Assembly: GCA_024734495.1 (NCBI GenBank)
Contig: JALMQS010000409.1
Coordinates: 62,305-126,304 of the forward strand
Length of the DNA stretch: 64,000 bases
Direction of reading: 5' to 3'
Source of the DNA: Forficula auricularia
Taxonomy: Eukaryota > Arthropoda > Insecta > Dermaptera > Forficulidae
Shown here: piece by piece, positions 44,979 to 55,639 of the stretch
Position numbering within the stretch: the stretch's first letter is position 1
Layout: each line of letters opens with the position of its first letter
The notes under the pieces: model-generated
What the model saw: only the letters and a program-made list of their open reading frames with translations
Database searches by the model: none
Told to the model about the DNA's origin: nothing
Position numbers and translations under genes: made by a program

Positions 44979-45678
44979 AACGGACTTCAAAAAGGAGGAG
45001 GTTCTCTATTCGAAAGATTTTTTTTTTTTTTTGTGTCTATGTTACCGCTATCTCTATGTTACCTCTATCTCCTCCAATTGTGAACCGATTTTGAAAAACA
45101 TTTTTGCAATGGGTTCAGTCTAGCTCCGATTGGTCCCATTTTTTTATTGGTATTAGACCTTTTTTGTTAGGTTTGTTCAGGCCTAACTTCTTGTTTATGA
45201 ACCGATTTCGATGATTCTTTTTTTATTGGAAAGGGGTATCTTAGTGATGGTGCCATATTAATTTGGTCTAGTTCTGATGATATGATCACTATTAATAACA
45301 TCACTAAAAAGAGAAAAATAAAAATAATTTTTAAGAAAAAATAAAACCGACTTCAAAAATTAAATACAACAAATAAAATACACTAAAAGGTATAAAATAA
45401 ATACTATCTTATTTAGTTACAACTAAACGACGAAATATTAACATGAAATTACTTTTGAAGTTGGTACCAAACAAACTATACCTATAAGCGAGCATACCCT
45501 CCAAACGTACTAAGTAAGAACCGCCGAGTGCGATTCATAAAGGTATATGTTTGGCACCGACTTCAAAAGTAATTTCATGTTAATATTTCGTTGTTTAGCT
45601 GTAACTAAATAAGATAATAATTATTATCATGCTTTTAATGTATTTTATTTGTTGCATTTGAATTTTTTGAAGTCGGTT
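44979..45678 (+). repeat. GACTTC palindromic repeat family, copy B (short form)
   Basis: Starts AACGGACTTCAAAAAGGAGG and ends TTTTTTGAAGTCGGTT. Same organisation as copy A, including the inner palindrome with CGACGAAATATTAACATG and its complement, and the same missing block after GATATGATCA. Confidence 0.75.
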
Positions 45679-46640
45679 TTATTTTTTCTTAAAAATTATC
45701 TTAAATCGTGTCATTTTCATACCGAAACCGGGACAGATGGCCACACTGCTTGGATTCTTTTATAATTTTGTAGAAAATATCTTAAAAAGCCTACACTATA
45801 TACTAAGAGTAGATGGCATTGCCGATTCAGAAGAAGCCTGCCAAATACTTTAATATTTCATTATACATTCATATTCTTCAGCCTTTTCACTTCCGACTGC
45901 TTTTCAAATGTATAAATAGGAAAATTATCATATTTGAAAAGAGATCTCTTTCACTAAATCGGTTTTAGCCTGTATTTTCAAATGACTTAGAATGTATGCC
46001 AATTATTTAGAAACATTATATAGAGAGAAAATTTTACATTTATTTGTGTGATTTAATTATTTTTAAAAACGAAAATATCAAAACTTAAAGAGCTTTAACC
46101 ATCAATAAAGGGGAAAGGAGATGGAAGTATGTATTCACAGATGAATTGACAGAAGATCAATTGAGCAAAGGAGGAAAGGAAAGACCAACATCAAATATAT
46201 CCAATTGATTTGTGGTTATTTTTCACATGAAAAAAAGTAACAAATCACAACAAGTACTTGACTCATAGAAAAGCATTTTCTATATATAAATATATAGGAT
46301 GACGAAAATATCTGGTCCATTCAATAAGAGGATCAAAAAGAGAGAGAGTGTTCCATAAAAAAAGAAAAAAAAAAGAAAAATCGTTCTGCTCTACAAATAA
46401 AAAAACTCTAAATAAAATAAATTTTATTTATGAAAAAATAAGTTTCGGCTGAAACTATCTCATCTAGGAATAAGCTGGTTCACCTGAAACGGCTACTTTA
46501 TAGCATCACTTAGTCACAGTAACTAACAGTTCTGAATTTCTGGAAAATAAAAGCGACTTCAGTTTTATTTGGCATAATAATAACTAAATGCCTAGCATAA
46601 AGAGAAAGGTTCAATAAGTAGGGGATTTGTGCTTTAGAAA
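45679..46640. other. Unassigned AT-rich stretch
   Basis: No gene or element boundary recognised. Confidence 0.35.
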
Positions 46641-46812
46641 AACTAAAAACACCCTAATGCACTAAAAAGTACTTAATAATGTAATAATCAAAAAGTGTGG
46701 GTCGTAGAAGACATGTACTTTTAATTAATTTCGATAAAGTGACCCACCCTTTTTGATTATTAAATTATTATGTACTTTTTACTGCATTATCGTGTTATTT
46801 AGTTTTTTTAAT
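46641..46812. repeat. Palindromic repeat, ~65-bp arms
   Basis: AAAAAGTACTTAATAATG... and AATCAAAAAGTGTGGGTC pair with complements at 46743-46810. Imperfect, non-coding; adjoins the cap element at 46849. Confidence 0.6.
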
Positions 46813-46848
46813 ATAATATATTTAATTGAAAATTTTTTAATTTGCCGA

Positions 46849-47240
46849 GATTATGAGAGTTGTTGATTCATAAAGAGAAACAGAAGAGGTTGTCCTCCGC
46901 TTGATGCAAATAAACATACACACATATATATATATATATCAAATATATATTATTTATTTGTTTGAGACTATAGTTTCGAAGGCTTGGTCTTGATCATCAG
47001 TCTTTTTTATTCTAACTGTCTTTCGGCCAAGTAAAGAGCAAAAAATTTTCAATATGAACGCGATAGTGACCCCATGAAAAATAATATTTATAATTAAAAA
47101 AGACTGATGATGAAGGCCAAGCCTTCGAAACTATAGTTTCAAACAAACAAATAAATAATATATATACATATACATTTGATATATATGTGTGTATGTTTAT
47201 TTGTCAAGTACAGGACAACCTCTTTGTTTCTCTTTATGTA
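46849..47240 (-). repeat. CTCTGCTACTCTCGG cap plus palindrome (type i)
   Basis: Degraded cap in reverse (TTGCCGAGATTATGAGAG) on the left only, then a palindrome with GATGCAAATAAACATACAC and TTTATTTGTTTGAGACTATA and their complements. Both arms carry the CTGATGA ... GAAAC motif (plus 47104-47138; minus 46966-47000). Confidence 0.7.
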
Positions 47241-48143
47241 TAATTTATTTTTTCACTTTTCAGTCTCAATTATTTTTATAGAGAAATTTATGTGGAATTT
47301 AACAGAACAAAAGTCAGATTGATAGATACATTCATACATACAGGTGAATCTAATATAAAGCGTGTAAAAATATTAAAATAAGCCACATAAGCGCGAGTAT
47401 TCTTTTTGATTCAAAAAAACAAAAGACCATGAAGAGAATAATTGAAATTATGAAATTAATCTTTAATAGTGTGAAACGAGTCTGAACTCGTTGCATCCTC
47501 AAACAGGTGTGAACTTGTATTTGGCATCCTTCCAATGCCCTTAAACTCTAAAGATGCCTTAATTACTCATTTTTCTCGATCAGATTCTAATGAAATAATT
47601 CCTCACCCGCACATTTATCAAATAAAAAAAAAGTGAAAGCTCGGCACACTAGAGCTGCCCTAGTAATTAATAATAAACTTAAAAATAAATATTTCATTGA
47701 TCGCATCCATAATCAATTCTTTAAAAGGATCGTAGGGAGTTGGATAAGAATTTAAATCTTAATTAATTAATTAAATGGGCCAAACCGTCACTTATGGCTC
47801 ATTTGATAAACTTATTTGTCAGGAGTTCTAACTATTATAAATATAAATGGTTCATTTATGCTTACCTAACATACATATCTATATTTATCACATCTTCTTA
47901 AATCTCAATAAAATCATTCAAAATAAAAATTCTACATTTTTTTGAGGGCTCAAAATCCAATCAGTTCTCTGCGTTGAAAATACAAACATTTTGTACGACT
48001 TTCTGTTTTTAAGTTATCATGATGGGTATCGTAAATGAGACACACAGAAAGGCAGAAAAATTAATGGCTGGAAATGATTTATCTTCATGTTTCAGACATT
48101 TTTAAGCATAGTTAGGAATACTATATATATACTAGTATGTTGC
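47241..48143. other. Unassigned AT-rich stretch
   Basis: No gene or element recognised. The small minus-strand frame near 47350-47535 has no family resemblance. Confidence 0.35.
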
Positions 48144-48553
48144 AGTAAAAACCCGTTTTTAGTAAGAAAGGGTTCTTACTAGTTAAAACGCATTTCAGTG
48201 AATACCCCTGTGGCAACCAGAATCCACTGATGTTGGTTGAGTCTGGTTTAAAGGTCTAGATCTAGAATCTTCATTTTTGACCTTCCGCCTCATTTTGGGT
48301 GTTTATTTTCAAAAAATTTTTAAACGAAAATGTCAAAAATTACATCCTCTACAATTTTGCTTCTAATTTTTGACATTTTTTTTTAAATTTTTTGAAAATA
48401 AACACCCAAAATGAGTCGGAAGGTCAAAAATGAAGATTCCAGACCTTTGAACCAAAATCAACAAACATCAGTAAACTCTAGTTGCCACAAGGTATTCAGT
48501 AAAACGCGTTTTAACTAGTAAGAACCTGTTCTTACTAAAAACGGGTTTTTACT
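48144..48553. mobile_element. 410-bp palindromic element
   Basis: Ends AGTAAAAACCCGTTTTTAGT and its complement; arms about 180 bp (also TTCATTTTTGACCTTCCG, TTGGGTGTTTATTTTC) around a short centre. Non-coding. Confidence 0.7.
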
Positions 48554-48689
48554 TTGACATATATATATATAATATTCTAACTATACTTAAATTTAATACA
48601 AGGGACGACTGGCAAGGGTAACGAATAACTTCTATTTTTTCATAAGGTTATTTTCTTCAAATACATAGGTAATTAATTTTCTAGAGACT

Positions 48690-48765
48690 ATATAGTTTCG
48701 AAGGTTTGATTGATTTCTCCTCATGAATCATCGACTCTGCTATTCTCGGCAAAGGAAATATTTTC
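48690..48765. repeat. Remnant of CTGCTATTCTCGG cap family
   Basis: GACTATATAGTTTCGAAGG, then GATTTCTCCTCATGAATCAT and CTCTGCTATTCTCGGCAAAG, the cap end of the type i palindromic family. Confidence 0.5.
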
Positions 48766-49227
48766 AATATTATTTTAATAACTTATCATTTGATCAATAA
48801 CTCAACCAGGGAAGCATAACATCTACTTAAGAATTATCATCATCATACCTCCAGTCCTAAGACTGTTTTCACGCAACGTACAGTATTTTGAATAAAATAA
48901 ATACTTTTAATTCGATACGATTAATCAACAATTTACAAAACAAACAGTTATCGTCCTTTTGAATGATATGAATTTTTGCTGTATTAGAGAATTAAGCCTT
49001 CCATTATAATTTATGTTTAATACACTTTAGCATTTAATTAATAAAACCAATTGTTTACCACACAATTGATAATCTAGCAAACAAAACAATATTAGTTGAA
49101 TGAACACGGATATTTATTTCTCTTTCTGTTTTGGGTAAATAACAGCTGAATTAGAAAAAAATGAATGAATTTAATAAGTAGATATCAATGAGTTTGTCTT
49201 CTGTTTGATGCAAATAAACATAAATTA

Positions 49228-50497
49228 GGTTGTTTCAAAAGTTCTGTCCGTTTTTATGAGTCTTCTTTAAACTGTAATATCTCAGTGAATACTTATTCAA
49301 TTTAATCGAAATAAGCGCCATTTGAATCAGTGAACTTTTGCCAAAGTAACACAAGTCTATTATTTCCGTCGGCATAAAAATTCGGTGGTCGGGATTCGAT
49401 GAAGTCGACGAAGGCCGTTTTTGCCTGGTCCTGATTGGCGAAGGTTCTACCGGTGAAAAAGTTATCGAAGTTCTTGAAAAGATGGTAGTCGGTTGGCAAG
49501 AGGTCTGGGGAGTATGGTAGCTGAGGCAGAACTTCAACGTTCAATTCGTTTAATTTTCGGACGGTGATTTGTGAAACGTGCGGGCGGGCGTTGTCGTGGA
49601 GCAGGATCGGAGCTCTTCTGTTGACCAGTGCCGACTGCTGGTGACACAATTTTTGGTACATTTCGTCGATTTCCTCACAATAGGAGTCTGCTGTGATGGT
49701 TTGGCCCGGTTGCAGAAAGTTATAGTGAATTACACCAGCCGCTGACCACCATACATTAACCATGGTCTTTTTTGGTGGGTTTTTGCCTTTGGGAAGTGCC
49801 TGAGTGGCTCATCGGTGTCCAACCACTGTCCTGAACGTTTCCTGTTGTCGTAGAGGATCCACTTTTCATCACACGTGACGATCCGATCCAAAAAAAAGGA
49901 TCGTTTTGGTTGCGCTAAAGCAAAGAAGAACAGACCTCGAAACGTGACAATTACTGTCTGTGGGGCACCCACTTTTCGAGCTATTTGACCTTTCTAATAC
50001 GTTTTAAACCATTAAAAACCGCATGGAAGCTGACACCCAGTTCTTCTGCCATCCCACGCACCGTTTGTAATGGGTCAGTCTCCACCAGGGTCCTCAAACC
50101 CTAGTACTGGATTACTCTAGGTCGACCACTTCGGGCTCATCTTCGAGGCTAAAATCTCCGGAACGAAATTTCGCAAACAAACGTCGAACAGTGCATTCAT
50201 TAACACCATCATTGCCAAATGCCTGGTTAATTTTTCGGGCTGTTTTGGCAGCGCTTTGATTCAATTTGAATTCATAGAGAAAAATTGGCCGATAATCGCT
50301 TAACGACATCATATATAGTAATAACCTGAAAAGAGGAAAAAAAATTAAAATTTGGAAAAAAATGGACAGCATCAATGTATAGAGTACAAAATTCTTTATC
50401 GATCAGTATTACTACGACACAGTAGAATAAATGTTTATTGAGATATGGAGCTACAAAAACACATGACATTAAAACGGACAAAACTTTTAAAACAACC
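49228..50497 (-). mobile_element. mariner element (cecropia-like), defective
   Basis: 1270 bp with TA on both sides (49226-49227, 50498-50499) and 27-bp inverted ends GGTTGTTT(C/T)AAAAGTT(C/T)TG. Inserted into a type i palindromic repeat: GATGCAAATAAACATA to the left and CATATATA to the right reconstruct its arm. Transposase is on the minus strand in several frames. Confidence 0.9.
49302..50312 (-). pseudogene. mariner transposase pseudogene (D,D34D type)
   Basis: Start chosen at the methionine of MSLSDYRPIFLYEFKLNQSA (50312). N-terminal HTH with ECTVRRLFAKFRSGDFSLED, then a frame break; [14 protein letters not shown] holds the first aspartate; [19 protein letters not shown] follows after another break; HDNARPH and LPYSPDLLPTDYHLF hold the second and third aspartates with 34 residues between, so the triad is intact. 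The C-terminus is complete (SNGAYFD). About 335 codons in total, usual for mariner. Only frameshifts and stops in the first half inactivate it. It resembles the human-type cecropia group. Confidence 0.85.
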
Positions 50498-50499
50498 TA

Positions 50500-51502
50500 A
50501 TACATATATAGTAGGTATATAATATTTTGAAAATTTTTTATTAATTGCTTATGTTTTTATAATATAACTAAATAAAATCTACTAGAATAATATATTTTTT
50601 AGTATACACATGTACTGAATACTTATAGTATTTAGTTATCGGAAGTTTTTATGAATTTCAAAAATTTATTTAAATCCAATAATAATAATTAAAAATATAC
50701 TTTAGATTATACTTTTGATACTTACTACTTTACTATATTACAGGTTAAAATTAAATTTTTTAAAAACTAGATGCATTAATATTTTTTCATTTTATCGTGA
50801 GGTGTAAGTAAATTTTAAACACTGGCGTCGGACGGAGGGGTGATATACAATTATTATTATTATTATTATTTACTTGGATTAATTACATTTTATGATATCT
50901 AGAAAAAAATCGAATCGTTATATGTATTTAGACCATATAGATTATCTAATGAGTTTTCGGAGAGTGTACCGAGTCTTAGAAATTTTTCACTTTTTTTATA
51001 GTCAAGTTTACAAACAGCCAAAAACAAGACTAAGTACATAATTCTCAAGATAAAAAAAAAAAATTCAATATAAATTACCCATAATTAATAGCCTTAACAA
51101 TTATTAAAATTAGAATATTAGTTTTTTTTGTTTGTAAAGTTAGTAATAAATGAAGCACAACCATTTATAATGTAATTATAATTACATTTCTACCCATTAA
51201 TTCTATTATAAGAGATTAAATTTTGTTTATCACAAAGTTTATTCCCCATTAAATAAATAAACGGAACAAGCAAATCTACCATTGTCTTTATGAACAAAGA
51301 ATTAATTTTCATTATTTTTATATAATTATTAATGTAAGTCTATATACCTACAGACTGAGGAGAGAGAAAATTTATTTGCCCTGAGGCGATTTTGCCTCCT
51401 AGAGAGAAAAAAAACTCGAATTAATATCAATTCGAAAACTTGGTTTGTATGTTTGTTTTCTGGGTTTATTATTTATTCTTGGATCCAAATTTTGACTTAT
51501 TA
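50500..51502. other. AT-rich stretch between mariner and Tc1 elements
   Basis: (ATT)n run at about 50848-50870. Nothing else recognised. Confidence 0.35.
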
Positions 51503-51504
51503 TA

Positions 51505-51685
51505 CACTCGGGAGCAGCTAAATCGACTCAACCTCTAAGCGCGCATACAAAGTTGTTTTTCTTTTAAATGGCCAAGCCGATATTTATAAAATAAATATAT
51601 CTTTAAAGCTTATTTATTTATCTTTATATTGATATCAATTTCAAGCCAATCGGCTCATTACTTTTTAAATTATGTGATCCGAATG
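51505..51685 (+). repeat. Left terminal inverted repeat of the Tc1-like element
   Basis: Begins CACTCGGGAGCAGCTAAATC. An outer AAATCGACTCA (51520-51530) and an inner CAATCGGCTCA (51647-51657) form a direct repeat 127 bp apart, as in IR/DR-type Tc1 elements where both sites bind transposase. Confidence 0.85.
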
Positions 51686-51839
51686 GCTGAACTGGAAAAA
51701 TTGCTGTTCCTAGCTGCCGCTACTTGTTAGTTACAATTTCCTTATAAAAACCAATGTAACCAATTATTCTTATTAATCGATTTTCAGCAATTGACCTGAA
51801 CACATCTACGCAAATTGACACAATTGTTTTTAGAAAATC

Positions 51840-52898
51840 ATGGATACTAAGCCAGAAGTTGCCGCTCAAGTTGTTGCTCTGTTGGAACAGAGCCTTAGCC
51901 AAAGAGAAGTCGCTCTTCAATTGAACTTAAGTCAGTCTACTGTCTCAAGAGTCTACAGAAGGTTTCAGGAGACTGGTGCCTTCACTCGGAGACCGAATAC
52001 CCGCCGCCGCCGGTGCACGTCTGAGAGGGATGACCGTTTTATCGTCACGACGTCTCTCCGAAACCGCCACCTCACTGGTGTCGATGTCCAGCAGCAGCTG
52101 AGAGAAGTTCGAGGTCTGGCTGTCAGTCGGTGGACAGTCAGAAGACGCTTGAAGGAAGCCAACCTCACTTGCAGAAGACCTGCCTCTGGACCAAAATTAA
52201 CCTCACGTCACCGTCAAGCTCGACTTCAATTTGCTCGAGAACATCTCAATTGGAGTATCGACCAATGGCGGGCTGTCCTTTTCACAGATGAGTGTAGAGT
52301 TTGCATTCATGGAAGTGACAGGAGAAGTCGGGTCTACAGGCGTCAGGGAGAGCGATTTTCTCAATGCTGTTTCTCTCAAACAGTGTCACATGGTGGTGGT
52401 TCCTGCATGATTTGGGGTGGCATTTCTCTGGAGGGAAAAACAGATATTGTTTTTGTGCCTGGTGGAGGCCGGGGAGGGGGTCTAACAGCTGACCGTTACA
52501 TTGCTGACATTCTCCTGCATCATGTTGTTCCTTATAAAGGATTTATTGGGGAAAATTTTTTACTGATGCATGATAATGCCCGGTGCCACACTGCGATGGT
52601 CACTCGGCAATACATGACCGAAGTCGCTATCCACACCATAGAGTGGCCAGCGCTCAGCCCAGACATGAATCCCATCGAACATATGTGGGACCACCTCAAA
52701 CAAAGGGTTCGAGCCAGAAATTCGGTACCTTCGACCATTGATGAGCTTAAGACAGCTTTGTTAGATGAATGGGAAGGCATCCCTCAAGATTTTATAAAAA
52801 AACTCATCGGGTCGATGCAGAATCGCATGCGGGCTGTTATAAAAGCTAGGGGGGCAACACAAATTATTAAGAAAATAAATTTTCTTTGTTATGTTTAA
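51840..52898 (+). CDS. Tc1-like DD34E transposase, intact
   Basis: 352 residues, usual size for Tc1 transposases, one exon. Residues 1-45 form the first helix-turn-helix (LSQREVALQLNLSQSTVSRV); a basic linker RRPNTRRRRCTSER follows, which could serve as AT-hook-like or nuclear import signal; residues about 60-115 form the second DNA-binding domain (VSRWTVRRRLKEANL). The catalytic core has FTDEC (first D), LLMHDNARCHTA (second D) and SPDMNPIEHMWD (E), with 34 residues between the last two, so DD34E is complete. It catalyses cut-and-paste transposition into TA in the nucleus by binding the flanking repeats. No stop or frameshift. Confidence 0.95.
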   Translation: MDTKPEVAAQVVALLEQSLSQREVALQLNLSQSTVSRVYRRFQETGAFTRRPNTRRRRCTSERDDRFIVTTSLRNRHLTGVDVQQQLREVRGLAVSRWTVRRRLKEANLTCRRPASGPKLTSRHRQARLQFAREHLNWSIDQWRAVLFTDECRVCIHGSDRRSRVYRRQGERFSQCCFSQTVSHGGGSCMIWGGISLEGKTDIVFVPGGGRGGGLTADRYIADILLHHVVPYKGFIGENFLLMHDNARCHTAMVTRQYMTEVAIHTIEWPALSPDMNPIEHMWDHLKQRVRARNSVPSTIDELKTALLDEWEGIPQDFIKKLIGSMQNRMRAVIKARGATQIIKKINFLCYV

Positions 52899-52970
52899 AA
52901 TGTCAATTTTATTTTAATTTTGAACATCCCTACTTTTCCTTTCCTTTACACCCTTTTTTCCTTTCATTGT

Positions 52971-53151
52971 CATTCAGATCACATAATTTAAAAAGTAATG
53001 AGCCGATTTGCTTGAAATTGATATCAATATAAAGCTAAATAAATAAGCTTTAAAGATATATTTATTTTATAAATATCGGCTTGGCCATTTAAAAGAAAAA
53101 CAACTTTGTATGCGCGCTTAGAGGTTGAGTCGATTTAGCTGCTCCCGAGTG
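52971..53151 (-). repeat. Right terminal inverted repeat of the Tc1-like element
   Basis: Mirror of the left repeat. Direct-repeat units TGAGCCGATTT (52999-53009) and TGAGTCGATTT (53126-53136) have the same 127-bp spacing as on the left. Confidence 0.85.
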
Positions 53152-53153
53152 TA

Positions 53154-53602
53154 GTTACTGTGAAAATGAATTGGGACAAAGTAATTAATCTCTCTTTTTC
53201 CAAAAACTTTATTCTATGGCTTTATACTTGTGTATACATTGTTAAATACCTGTATTAGTACGGAGTATGTCCTTCTTTAGTAGAAATTTCCTTTTGAATT
53301 CATTTTGACATTAACTTTACCATCTGAGAAAAAACTCCCTTGCCCCAATTAATTTGCTCAGTACTGTACTTTTGAAATTTTCCACTCATATTTATTTGCA
53401 ATGTTGATAAAATATATCTTTCTTCAAATTTGAAAGGTTAATAATTGTTACACAAAAGAAATAAATTAATCTCGATAAATTTGTTTTATATGTACTGTTT
53501 ATTGAAAAGATTTATTTAATATTTCAAAAATTTTCTTTACTTTTTTTAAATTTTCACCAAGAACCCACACCATTCTCCCTTAACAATAAAAAAAAAAAAT
53601 AA
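53154..53602. other. Unassigned stretch
   Basis: AAGAACCCACACCATTCTCC at about 53561 is a truncated ATGTTTCACC-family cap. The rest is AT-rich and unassigned. Confidence 0.35.
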
Positions 53603-54555
53603 AACCGACTTCAAAAAAACTTAAATGCAACAAATAAAATAATAATAACTCAAAAATCAAATAAAATCCACTAAAAGGTATAAAATAATTATCTAATTTA
53701 GTTACAACTAAACGACGAAATATTAACATGAAATTACTTTTTGAAGTCGGTGCCAAACATATACATTTTATTAATCGCACTCAACGGATTTTACTTAGTA
53801 CGTTTGGCTTACCTATATAGATTGTTTGGCACCGACTTCACAAGTAATTTCATGTTAATATTTCGTCGTTTAGTTGTAACTAAATAAGATAATTATTTTA
53901 TACCTTTTAGTGGATTTTATTTTATTTTTAATTATTATTATTTTATTTGTTGTATTTAATATTTTTGAAGTCGGTTTTATTTTTTTTATAAAAATTATTT
54001 TTATTTTTCTCTTTTTAGTGATGTTATTAATAGTGACTTAATATAATACCTTACATGCGTACATGCGTATATACATGAGAAAGCGTCAGGCGAATGAATC
54101 AGAAAATAATAATAAAATTCAATTTATAAATATAGAAATTCTCTCAAAACGTTTGCGGGTTTTAAATGAATGTTATAAGATTTTTTTATAAAAGATTTTA
54201 TTTATCATAATTTCGATTATTTGCTCATAAGAATTGGAGATTTACGTTATTTCGTCGTTGATCATATCATCAGAACTTGAGCAAATTAATATGGCACCAT
54301 CCTAAGAGACCCCTTTCCAATAAAAAAAAAGAATCATCGAAATCGGTTCATAAACAAAGAAGTTAGGCCTGAACAAACATAACAAAAAAGGTCTAATACC
54401 AATGAAAAAAACGGGACCAATCGGAAGCTAGACTGAACCCAATGCAAAAAAAAATCTTCAAAATGGTTCACAATTGGCGGAGATATGAAGTAAAATAGAC
54501 ACACAAAAAAAAAATTCAGGCGAATAGAGAACCTCCTCCTTTTTTGAAGTCGGTT
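53603..54555 (-). repeat. GACTTC palindromic repeat family, copy C (long form)
   Basis: Reverse orientation: inner palindrome first (53603 to about 53985), then the long-form block and finally CCTCCTTTTTTGAAGTCGGTT. Contains about 240 bp absent from copies A and B, which encode a small conserved peptide (54075-54191). Confidence 0.75.
54075..54191 (+). CDS. Small conserved ORF in long-form GACTTC repeat
   Basis: 38 codons, MRKRQANESENNNKIQFINI then EILSKRLRVLNECYKI. Copy D encodes the same peptide in the matching orientation (minus strand, about 57168-57290) with about three amino-acid and three silent differences. It may be a remnant of an exon of an autonomous ancestor. No family match is recognised, and six differences are too few to show selection. 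Confidence 0.35.
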   Translation: MRKRQANESENNNKIQFINIEILSKRLRVLNECYKIFL

Positions 54556-54869
54556 AAAAATGAGATTGGACGTGAGCTTGAGATCATGAAGCGGTGACGC
54601 TACGCGCGGGACCAACGCTACTCTGTTAGAAAAAAAATTAAAACATTTCTTTAAAACGATAAAAATAAATAAATAATAATAATTAAACATTATTTTTAAT
54701 TATTTCAATCTATGGCAACGCCTGAGAATTTCTGGGTATGCAACCATATTGGTCGAACTTCGCGAAAGAAACATACAAACAGGCACTCTTTCTCGTATTA
54801 GGTACAATTATTTTATTATTGTTAATATTGTGTATTAATTTTTAAATTAATTTATTTCTTCCTTTTTAA

Positions 54870-55387
54870 GTTTTGATGCTATTATAATAATATTGACCTA
54901 AGTTCTGTCTTTAGATTTAAAATCCCTGGTTCAAAAATACAGAAAACCTTTTTTGAATGATTTTAAGTGTTATTATGTATTAGTATTTGTTTATATTTTC
55001 TCCTGGCTAGATAATTAATATAAAATTTTAATAAAGAGACAATATTAAATTTTCCTTTCAGATCGGTATCTAATTGTTGTTCTAGAACATTCAATGAGAA
55101 AGTTTGCAAGTAGAAAATTTATTTCTAATGAAAATGGAGTCGAAAATAGACCAAAATGATTATTTTTTCGGAAATCTTGAAGTCTAGTTCCAGATTCAAA
55201 ATTTAAAATTAGCACTTTTATTTTTCGAAAACTTCCAGTAGATTTTCAGATTTTTTTTTTGTTTTAGAGAAAAAATATTATCAGGCCAAATTGTTGTGTG
55301 TTTTCCAGTATCTACATATAAATCTCAATGTTTTTAGGAGTCTTATGACTTTATATTTGGCCTCGGGTTGGACAGCCCTTGTTTAAA
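54870..55387. mobile_element. hAT-like element relative, left-truncated
   Basis: Shares TAAAATTTTAATAAAG, CATTCAATGAGAAAGTTTG and the terminal GGGTTGGACAGCCC with 34847-35713. The CAGGG left end is missing. Confidence 0.55.
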
Positions 55388-55639
55388 TCGAATGGGATTA
55401 AAGATGGATATGAGTAGTGATAATTTATTTTTTAAAAGGGTCACGGATATATAATCCCTGACTATCCATTATCTATTGACATGTAAGAACGTACAAAGAT
55501 CTAAAAGACATGTCCTGACAAGTTTTATTTCAGGAGATAAATTATCAATTAATTGTGATTGTTCTAGAAAACCCCAAATCCTTGTCTCCTTGTACTAGAA
55601 TGATAACTATATAGACTTGGTTAGTGTCGTAGCATATAA

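Larger units (their letters stand above)
51505..53151 (+). mobile_element. Structurally intact Tc1-like transposon
   Basis: 1647 bp flanked by TA (51503-51504, 53152-53153). Terminal inverted repeats are 181 bp each with about three mismatches, and the transposase frame is open from start to stop. High terminal identity and an unbroken gene suggest recent transposition and possible autonomy. It is the only DNA transposon in the window with a complete transposase. Confidence 0.95.

Noticed and set aside
52532..52780. Minus-strand open frame across the Tc1-like transposase
   Set aside because: Antisense of the intact plus-strand DD34E gene.
54334..54690. 118-codon minus-strand open frame
   Set aside because: It lies in the GACTTC repeat; the corresponding region in other copies is not open.
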